This document shows, piece by piece, positions 1-4,686 of a stretch of 5,443 nucleotides of DNA. Where the stretch lies: assembly GCA_030620915.1 (NCBI GenBank), contig JAUXIR010000146.1:1-5443 (forward strand), given 5' to 3'. Numbering within the stretch: the stretch's first letter is position 1; every line of letters begins with the position of its first letter. The notes under the pieces were generated by a model. That model searched no databases. It was not told the origin of the DNA and saw only the letters and a list, made by a program, of their open reading frames with translations. A program made the translations under genes and the position numbers. This stretch comes from Geopsychrobacter sp. (GTDB taxonomy: Bacteria; Desulfobacterota; Desulfuromonadia; Desulfuromonadales; Geopsychrobacteraceae).

Positions 1-381
1 ATCCCCATGATCGAGGAGAGTCAGGACCTTAATGTTAAGGCCGCTTTCGCCAATATCGGCAGTTTGCAAATCGAACTGCTGCAGCCGGTCTGTGGAACCA
101 GCTCACACATGGATTTCTTGCAGACTCACGGCCCGGGCGTTCATCATCTGAGCTTCGATGTCGTCGGTGATCATGACGAGACGGTTGCGGCGGTGGCCAA
201 ACAGGGGATCGGTATCGAAATGCAGGGGCGTTTGGGGGACGGTCTCACCTTCACTTACCTGGACACACAAAAGGAGTTGGGGACCCTCTTTGAGCTGGTT
301 GATGAACCCGATGGCTTTGAATGCCATGCACCGGTCGCTATTTATCCGTCAGGGCAACAAATGGAAGGGGAGTCGGTTTGA
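1..381 (+). CDS. VOC-superfamily metalloenzyme, methylmalonyl-CoA epimerase/glyoxalase-like (5' end outside window)
   Basis: The reading frame is open from base 1, so this is the C-terminal part of a longer gene. The ATG at position 7 lies inside a VOC domain and is unlikely to be the true start. Numbering from that ATG, a strand with QIELLQP (residues 21-27) and then GVHHLSF (44-50) and LFELV (94-98) follow the order of metal ligands in VOC enzymes: Gln21, His46 or His47, and Glu96. The first ligand His of the domain would be upstream. The pattern of an IELL strand, a GxHHLSF strand, a helix and a final FELV strand is closest to methylmalonyl-CoA epimerase, but other VOC lyases and dioxygenases share this fold, so the substrate is not fixed. 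The stop overlaps the TTG start of the next gene, suggesting translational coupling. A decayed relative lies at 2676-2816. Confidence 0.85.
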   Translation: MPMIEESQDLNVKAAFANIGSLQIELLQPVCGTSSHMDFLQTHGPGVHHLSFDVVGDHDETVAAVAKQGIGIEMQGRLGDGLTFTYLDTQKELGTLFELVDEPDGFECHAPVAIYPSGQQMEGESV

Positions 382-776
382 AAAAATGCTTTGTTGCTAT
401 CGGGGTTGTGCTGATGCTGGCGGTTGTTGTCTGGTTTGGAGCCAGGGATTGTTTCAGCCCGATGAACAGAGAGAATGTTCAGTTGCCGATCTACACCATC
501 GGTGATTCAGGTTATGGCACTGCCCTACAGGAGGGGAAAAATATCGTCAAGTTTGGTCCTGCTTTTTGGGGATTGTATCCGGGCGGGTTGGCCTTTAAGG
601 ATGTGCTCTCTGCCGAGAAGTATATGAAGGGGAATCGGCAGTTGTTGGATAAGTTTTCGGAGGGGTGGGCGGTTTACCGGTTGTCCGGAGATTTTACTCT
701 GGATACTTATGTCAGGGGGGAGGGTTACTATATCAACAGGTCGCTGCTGGTTGTTGCCGTTGGTGAGAACCCTTAA
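378..776 (+). CDS. small membrane-anchored or exported protein of unknown function
   Basis: I do not recognise this 132-residue protein. I start it at TTG 378 rather than at the in-frame ATG at 321. A strong purine-rich ribosome site (GGAAGGGGAG, 363-372) sits 5 nt upstream of the TTG, and this start gives a textbook export signal: two Lys (2-3), then an uninterrupted hydrophobic stretch at about 5-21. The TTG shares bases with the TGA of the VOC gene (TTGA), so translation is probably coupled. There is no lipobox; Cys4 and Cys25 are the only cysteines. The rest is a single mixed domain with a Gly/aromatic-rich part (FGPAFWGLYPGG, 59-70), a charged helix at about 73-95, and WAVYRLSGDFTLDTY (97-111) leading to a C-terminal strand LLVVAVG. 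It most likely sits in the inner membrane facing the periplasm. Confidence that it is a real gene is good; the function is unknown. Confidence 0.7.
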   Translation: MKKCFVAIGVVLMLAVVVWFGARDCFSPMNRENVQLPIYTIGDSGYGTALQEGKNIVKFGPAFWGLYPGGLAFKDVLSAEKYMKGNRQLLDKFSEGWAVYRLSGDFTLDTYVRGEGYYINRSLLVVAVGENP

Positions 777-1050
777 CTGGGCTGGCTATGGTTCAATCTC
801 AACATATACTCTCCGGCCTCAATCTTCGCAGGAAAGTCGGGGACGGGAAGGGTGGTTATCGAATCTAAGTTTTTCTACCAAAACTGACGTTCACCATTTT
901 GGGGAATAGGGAACGACAATAAGTCGTATAGGTCATGGCAGTCTAAGAAGGGGAAAACGAACTGCAAGCCGCCCGTTGATCCATTAACCATTCGGTCCTA
1001 AATCAATGACGAAATAGCTTTTCTTTTCCCTCCAAGCTATGCATCCCATC
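777..1050. other. convergent intergenic stretch without an identified gene
   Basis: These 274 bases separate the small exported protein from the 3' end of the minus-strand LysR gene. No frame gives a convincing protein, and I see no RNA gene. The structures I can see are a short hairpin (acgac/gtcgt, 913-917 with 923-927, loop of 5) lacking a T tract, and the inverted repeat at 1014-1040 listed separately. Confidence 0.5.
1014..1040 (-). terminator. possible weak terminator of the LysR gene
   Basis: A perfect 7-bp inverted repeat (atagctt 1014-1020, aagctat 1034-1040) with a 13-nt loop starts about 10 nt beyond the LysR stop codon. Read on the minus strand, the hairpin is followed only by TTTC, not a real T run, and the stem is AT-rich. 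Position favours a terminator and composition does not. A 7-bp repeat of this spacing also occurs by chance. Confidence 0.25.
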
Positions 1051-1935
1051 CTATCCGCATTCAATTTTGGCCAATTCTTCCAGCACCCACTTACCTGCTT
1101 TTCCAAGCGGTTTGGCCGAGGGCCAGACCAGGTAGACCGGCACCTGGTGGGGTGTCTGTTCCAGCGTGACCGACAGGCGAACCAGGTGCCCGGCTGCGAT
1201 TTCCTCTTCCACCAGGTGGCGTGGCAAAAACGCATAGCCCATGCCTTTTAGCACAAGATCCCGGATAACGTAATTGCTCTCGATCATCCAGGTTCGGCTG
1301 CCAAAGATGATGGCGTCGGGAATGCGTTCTCCGCCCCGACTGGCAATGATGAATTCACGGTGGGTCTCCAGGTCTTCGGTGGTGACCTCGACCAGTTCGG
1401 CCAGGGGGTGCCCAGGTGCTGCAACGGGACAATAGGGCATGTAGGCGACCAGACGGGACGAAACGGTCTTATCCGGAAAGTCGATGGGGATTAGCAGGCC
1501 CATATCCGCCCGGTCTTCCTCGACCAGGGTCTGGATATCCTTCAGCGTACCGTAGAGGATTTCCAATTCCGTTTCCGGAAACGTTTCACCGAACCGCTCC
1601 AAAACTTCGACAAGGGCGCGATGCGGGACAATCTCGTCCACCGCGATCCGGATGCGGGCATCGATGTTTTCGGAAAACGCATAAGCGCGATCTTGAAAGT
1701 AGCTGCAGCGGGCGAGGATGGCCCGGGCATCGCGGAGCAGGACCTCGCCTTCCCCGGTTATGGCCGGGTATTTGCCGCTACGCTCGAAGAGTTGCACGCC
1801 GAGATCGATTTCCAGGTTCGCGACTGCGGTACTCACGGCAGATTGCGCCTTGCCGAGTCTGCGGGCCGCCGCCGAAAAGGAGCCGGTCTCGGCCGCCGTC
1901 ACGAAAGCTTCCAGGTGATCGAGCGATAATCCCAT
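1051..1935 (-). CDS. LysR-family transcriptional regulator (AceR-like position)
   Basis: The protein has 294 residues, the usual LysR length. The N-terminal winged helix-turn-helix spans about residues 6-65. It has the family signature: LDHLEAFVTAAETGSFSAAA, then a recognition helix with QSAVSTAVANLE (31-42), LGVQLFER (45-52) and the wing ending TGEGEVLL. The effector-binding domain follows at about 92-294 (RIRIAVDEIVP, ADMGLLIP, GMGYAFLPRHLVEEEIAAG). The start is ATG 1935 because AGAGGAGAG lies just upstream on the minus strand; a longer reading from TTG 1953 would translate the ribosome site itself. It is divergent from a PACE efflux gene with 146 bp between the starts. This matches the arrangement of AceR and AceI, so it probably activates that transporter and represses itself. 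The ligand cannot be read from the sequence. Confidence 0.93.
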   Translation of the reverse strand: MGLSLDHLEAFVTAAETGSFSAAARRLGKAQSAVSTAVANLEIDLGVQLFERSGKYPAITGEGEVLLRDARAILARCSYFQDRAYAFSENIDARIRIAVDEIVPHRALVEVLERFGETFPETELEILYGTLKDIQTLVEEDRADMGLLIPIDFPDKTVSSRLVAYMPYCPVAAPGHPLAELVEVTTEDLETHREFIIASRGGERIPDAIIFGSRTWMIESNYVIRDLVLKGMGYAFLPRHLVEEEIAAGHLVRLSVTLEQTPHQVPVYLVWPSAKPLGKAGKWVLEELAKIECG

Positions 1936-1974
1936 GGTCTCTCCTCTGTTCAATGGTGAAATGGGGCCTCATTC

Positions 1975-2003
1975 AATCTATCAGATAATCAGATGGTATC
2001 CAA
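1975..2003 (-). promoter_or_regulatory. putative promoter of the LysR gene
   Basis: On the minus strand, TTGGAT (complement of 1998-2003) and TAGATT (complement of 1975-1980) are separated by exactly 17 bp. They match the sigma-70 hexamers at 3 and 4 of 6 positions. The proposed -10 lies about 40 bp before the ATG at 1935. The LysR box overlaps the -35 and spacer. Confidence 0.3.
1984..2000. promoter_or_regulatory. LysR-type operator (T-N11-A box) between the regulator and the PACE gene
   Basis: Bases 1984-2000 form GATA-N9-TATC. This contains the T-N11-A core (T1986, A1998) with dyad symmetry that defines LysR-regulator boxes. The box overlaps the proposed -35 of the regulator's own promoter, fitting autorepression, and lies just upstream of the weak -35 region of the transporter promoter, fitting activation. 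A second, wider inverted pair, TCAGAT (1989-1994) and ATCTGA (2013-2018), overlaps it and may mark a second contact. Assignment rests on pattern and position only. Confidence 0.5.
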
Positions 2004-2032
2004 CTTTTATCAATCTGAAAAAGGGCTAGAAT
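2004..2032 (+). promoter_or_regulatory. putative activator-dependent promoter of the PACE gene
   Basis: TAGAAT at 2027-2032 matches five of six bases of a sigma-70 -10 element and lies 50 bp before the ATG at 2082. The segment where a -35 should be (2004-2009, ctttta) is poor. That is typical of promoters needing an activator and agrees with the LysR box directly upstream. Confidence 0.35.
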
Positions 2033-2081
2033 GGCGGCAGTAATGGAATCAACAAAGAGGACAGAATGGGAGGCTTAGGAA

Positions 2082-2522
2082 ATGAGATCGAATCTGGACC
2101 GTCTGCGGCACACGCTATTTTACGAACTGCTTCTGCTGGCGATCTGTACGCCCCTGTTGTCGTCCTTTTTACATCAGCCAGCCGCCAAGGTTGGGGGGAT
2201 CGGGGTTGTGTTGAGCCTGCTGGCCATGATGTGGAACTATGCCTATAACCTGGCCTTCGACAAGACCTTGATCGGGCTGGGACGGCCACTCTATCCGAGA
2301 GGATTTCGGTTGCGGATGATCCACGCGGCGCTCTTCGAGATCGGCTTCATGGCTGTGACCATCCCGGCGGTGATATGGTGGTTGAACTATACCTTCTGGC
2401 AGGCCCTGGCCCTGGACGCGGCGTTTATAGTCATGGTTCCGATCTATACCCTGATCTATAACTGGGGATATGACCTGATTTTTCCGGTTTCGGTCGGCGA
2501 TATGGTCGAAGCCGGCCGGTAG
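2082..2522 (+). CDS. PACE-family multidrug efflux transporter (AceI-like, bacterial transmembrane pair protein)
   Basis: This 146-residue inner-membrane protein has four predicted helices (about 12-30, 38-60, 79-101, 107-130) arranged as two repeated pairs, the layout of the PACE family (Proteobacterial Antimicrobial Compound Efflux). All four family motifs are readable: 1A R7, H10, Y14-E15; 1B W51-N52, N56, F59-D60; 2A R78, H81-A82, F85-E86; 2B Y122-T123, Y126-N127-W128, D131. Glu15 corresponds to the membrane glutamate essential in AceI. Known members use the proton gradient to export chlorhexidine, other biocides and short diamines; the substrate here is unproven. GGGAGG (2068-2073) is a good ribosome site 8 nt before ATG 2082. 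The divergent LysR gene is the likely regulator. No following gene is co-transcribed in an obvious way. Confidence 0.93.
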   Translation: MRSNLDRLRHTLFYELLLLAICTPLLSSFLHQPAAKVGGIGVVLSLLAMMWNYAYNLAFDKTLIGLGRPLYPRGFRLRMIHAALFEIGFMAVTIPAVIWWLNYTFWQALALDAAFIVMVPIYTLIYNWGYDLIFPVSVGDMVEAGR

Positions 2523-2675
2523 GCGTTGTATCGTGCGCCTGTCTGCATTAACCGGATTGTATTTAGCTTTTTCTTGAAAATTCAAGCACAGAGCAGGATT
2601 TTTTGTTATATCGATGACTTTTATAACCGCAGGAGACGGCACTTGTCTGAAAATCGTTTGACAGCCAGTGCCAGC
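2523..2675. other. spacer between the PACE gene and the VOC remnant
   Basis: I see no intact gene here. A perfect 12-bp-arm DNA palindrome of 14 bases (2573-2586, CTTGAA-AA-TTCAAG) sits after a T-rich run; its 2-nt loop is too short for a normal RNA hairpin. An AGGCG/CGCCT pair just after the PACE stop (2521-2525 with 2536-2540) has no T tract and is a poor terminator. The last 25 or so bases could encode the helix that precedes the recognisable VOC remnant, but similarity there is too weak to claim. Confidence 0.4.
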
Positions 2676-2816
2676 GGTATTGAAATGCTAGGGCACATGG
2701 TGAGGGACTTACTTTCACTTATCTGACCTCACCTCACAGAAAGACCTGGGCGCGATCTTTGTACTGGTCAAGCAGCCGAAGGATTTGAATATAAAGCGCT
2801 CGTCTCTGTATACCCC
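2676..2816 (+). pseudogene. decayed C-terminal part of a second VOC-superfamily gene
   Basis: Conceptual translation across three frames matches residues 68-113 of the VOC protein at the left edge of the window. The order is GIEM (from 2676, first frame), EGLTFTYL (from 2702, second frame), QKDLGAIFVLV (from 2737, third frame), then GFEYKALVSVYP (from 2781, first frame again). By eye, 27 of 46 aligned residues are identical. The breaks are a 1-base loss near 2702, a 5-base tandem duplication ACCTC-ACCTC (2726-2735), and a 1-base loss near 2780. Removing one ACCTC restores L-T-S-Q-K-D-L in frame. The metal-ligand Glu of FELV is Val here (FVLV), so activity would be lost even in the repaired protein. 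The N-terminal half of the domain is not recognisable upstream. A sequencing-error explanation would need three independent errors. Confidence 0.8.
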
Positions 2817-3141
2817 CGCAAAGAATATATCCTAGGAGGCCGTATGAAATCTGCAAAGGTGTCATACGGGCTATCCAGCATCTCCATTCTCCAAGCTAAA
2901 AGGTTTTGTTTCTTGGCTTGAGCTTTCCCCTTGATTTCACTTCTTCTTGATTCCCCGTCCGCGTATCAGACTACACTCCCTTTTGGGGAATGGTTAAAGC
3001 TTGGCACCTCCAGTAATCTCGATAATTGAACAGTGTTTTAAAGCGCAGGATTAGCTGAGTTAGGTTGGTTCCCGCAGAGAAGACAGCAGGCTCGAATCTC
3101 CCAGTCAGCTGCAGATGGAAGCCCAAGGAAACGATTGAACA
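2817..3141. other. unassigned region upstream of lipBA
   Basis: These 325 bases hold no gene I can support. A strong ribosome site AGGAGG (2833-2838) precedes ATG 2844, but the frame closes at 2921 after 25 codons (starting MKSAKVSYG), so it may be the vestige of a gene that once followed the decayed VOC. Further on are a repeated CTTGATT (2930-2936, 2946-2952) in a pyrimidine-rich stretch and a 7-bp inverted repeat attcccc/ggggaat (2950-2956, 2985-2991) with a 28-nt loop. I see no convincing promoter for lipBA; TTGATT 2947 with TACACT 2972 has an over-long 19-bp spacer. The long leader may therefore carry a promoter that I cannot resolve by eye. Confidence 0.4.
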
Positions 3142-4668
3142 ATGATATCTGGCAACGAGAAACTGGAAGTTCTTGACTGGGGATTGCAGGAATACATCCC
3201 GGCTTTGTCCCGGCAAAAAGCCCTGGTCGAAGAGCGCCTGACAGGCCGAGTTACAGACCGGCTGGTTTTGGTGGAGCATCCGCCCGTGGTAACCATCGGT
3301 AGAAGCGGCGCGGCAACTGATCTGCTGCTCTCCGAAGAGGGTTTCCTGGAAAAAGGCGTGAAGATTTCCTGTTCAGAGCGTGGTGGCAAGGCGACCTACC
3401 ATGGGCCTGGACAACTGGTGGCCTATCCAATCCTGGAATTACAAGAAAAAGACCTTCATCTCTATGTGCAGCGCCTGCTGGAAACTGTAGCGGCCGTGCT
3501 GGGCGAGTATGGTTTAGAGGCCCAGTTTAAGGTCGGGGAGCCTGGGCTCTGGGTCAATGAAAACAAGATCGCCAGCCTCGGTGTTGCAGCCAAGAAATGG
3601 GTGACATATCACGGTGTCGCTCTCAATGTGAACACCGATCTTACCCCTTTTAGTTGGATCCTTCCCTGCGGGAAAAGGGGTGAAACCATCACCTCCATGG
3701 AGAAGGAACTGGGTCACTCGGTGGATTTTGCCCAGGTCAAGGAGCGTTTCATCACAAAGTTTCGCGAATTCTTCGGCTACCCGGAAAGCAGGAAAGGGAA
3801 GCGACATCCCTCTTGGCTGAAGCTTCCTGCACCAAAGGCAGCGGCCGTTGAACAGATGGAGGGGATGCTGGATAGCCAGAACCTCCGTACCGTCTGCCAG
3901 GACGCCCATTGCCCAAATCTGGGTGAATGCTTCGGCCGCGGGACAGCCACTTTCATGATCCTGGGAAGTGAATGCACAAGGCTATGTCGCTTCTGTGCGG
4001 TCGAAAAGGGCAGTCCGCTACCTCCCGATCCACATGAGCCTGAGCGCGTTGCACAGGCTGCTAAACAGTTGGGATTGAAGTATGTGGTTGTTACTTCGGT
4101 GACCCGGGACGACCTGCCCGATGGAGGCGCCGGTCATTTCGCCCGGACAATTGAATCGATCCGCAAGGAGGTTCCCGAAACAGCCATCGAGGTTCTGGTT
4201 CCAGATTTTCAGGGCAGCAGGAAGGCTCTTGAAGTGGTTTTTCAGGCTCGACCCGAGATGTTCAATCACAATATTGAAACCGTTTCGCGTCTCTATCCTT
4301 CGGTTCGCCCCCAGGCTGGTTATGCACGCTCCCTCGACGTTCTGGCGAAGGCTTCCGCATCTGGATTGCCCGTCAAGTCGGGGTTGATGCTCGGGCTTGG
4401 TGAACGGCCGGATGAGGTGACCGAAACTCTCAGTGAGATGAGGGCCGCCGGTTGCAGCTATCTGACCCTGGGGCAGTATCTGGCCCCCTCCGAGCAGCAT
4501 GCCCCGGTGGTTCGCTATCTGTCACCTGATGAGTTCTCCGCCTGGGCCGAAATCGCTCGAGAGATGGGGTTCAAAGAGGTTGCTGCAGGGCCGCTGGTCC
4601 GAAGTTCCTACCGTGCCGACGAGATGGTGTTAGCCGAGACTTGCGCCAAAACCGGTACCGAATGCTGA
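3142..4668 (+). CDS. lipBA: fused lipoate assembly protein: octanoyltransferase (LipB) + lipoyl synthase (LipA)
   Basis: This 508-residue protein joins both enzymes of de novo lipoylation. Residues 1 to about 213 are LipB, which moves octanoate from ACP to a target lysine. It has the substrate motif RGGKATYHGPGQL (80-92), catalytic Lys142 in NKIASLG, and catalytic Cys176 in LPCG. Residues from about 219 are LipA, a radical-SAM enzyme that inserts two sulfurs. It has the auxiliary cluster motif CX4CX5C (Cys252, 257, 263), the SAM-cluster motif CX3CX2C (Cys278, 282, 285), FNHNIET (374-380), and the RSSY serine motif (487-490). Both halves are full length. The linker is minimal: the LipA start (RHPSWLKLP, 221-229) follows almost directly. 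No in-frame ATG, GTG or TTG occurs between residues 195 and 238, so this is a true fusion. An in-frame TGA at 3136 fixes the N-terminus; the ribosome site AAGGAA (3125-3130) is distant. AOR follows 18 nt later. Confidence 0.96.
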   Translation: MISGNEKLEVLDWGLQEYIPALSRQKALVEERLTGRVTDRLVLVEHPPVVTIGRSGAATDLLLSEEGFLEKGVKISCSERGGKATYHGPGQLVAYPILELQEKDLHLYVQRLLETVAAVLGEYGLEAQFKVGEPGLWVNENKIASLGVAAKKWVTYHGVALNVNTDLTPFSWILPCGKRGETITSMEKELGHSVDFAQVKERFITKFREFFGYPESRKGKRHPSWLKLPAPKAAAVEQMEGMLDSQNLRTVCQDAHCPNLGECFGRGTATFMILGSECTRLCRFCAVEKGSPLPPDPHEPERVAQAAKQLGLKYVVVTSVTRDDLPDGGAGHFARTIESIRKEVPETAIEVLVPDFQGSRKALEVVFQARPEMFNHNIETVSRLYPSVRPQAGYARSLDVLAKASASGLPVKSGLMLGLGERPDEVTETLSEMRAAGCSYLTLGQYLAPSEQHAPVVRYLSPDEFSAWAEIAREMGFKEVAAGPLVRSSYRADEMVLAETCAKTGTEC

Positions 4669-4671
4669 TTC

Positions 4672-4677
4672 AAGGAG
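4672..4677 (+). promoter_or_regulatory. ribosome binding site deciding the AOR start
   Basis: AAGGAG lies 9 nt before ATG 4687. It favours that start over the in-frame ATG at 4699. It also rejects ATG 4679, which is only 1 nt away and opens a 7-codon frame ending in TGA. Confidence 0.6.
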
Positions 4678-4686
4678 CATGAATAG

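Noticed and set aside
1416..1988. 190-codon open frame on the plus strand opposite the LysR gene
   Set aside because: It is antisense to a clearly recognised LysR protein. Its composition is rich in Arg, Pro and Gly, as expected for a shadow frame.
2658..2686. Perfect -35 consensus TTGACA with TGAAAT 17 bp downstream
   Set aside because: It lies at the edge of, and within, the decayed VOC coding sequence, the -10 is only 4 of 6, and no live gene follows closely. It is probably coincidental.
897..2991. Eleven-base direct match TTTTGGGGAAT at 897-907 and 2981-2991, flanking the LysR/PACE region
   Set aside because: A few 11-base matches are expected by chance in a window of this size, and similarity does not extend usefully on either side.
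2950..2991. Inverted repeat attcccc/ggggaat before lipBA
   Set aside because: A 7-bp repeat with a 28-nt loop is expected several times by chance here, and there is no T tract or other support.
3001..3016. TTGGCAC resembling the -24 element of a sigma-54 promoter
   Set aside because: The required GC of the -12 element at the fixed spacing is AA (3015-3016).
3043..3111. tRNA-like segment upstream of lipBA (TTAGCTGAGTTAGG resembling a D arm, GCTCGAATCTC resembling a T arm)
   Set aside because: The acceptor ends do not pair, the T stem is mismatched, and no anticodon arm of correct geometry forms between them.
4018..4500. 160-codon open frame on the minus strand opposite the LipA domain
   Set aside because: It overlaps fully with the conserved radical-SAM domain on the other strand and shows no protein features of its own.
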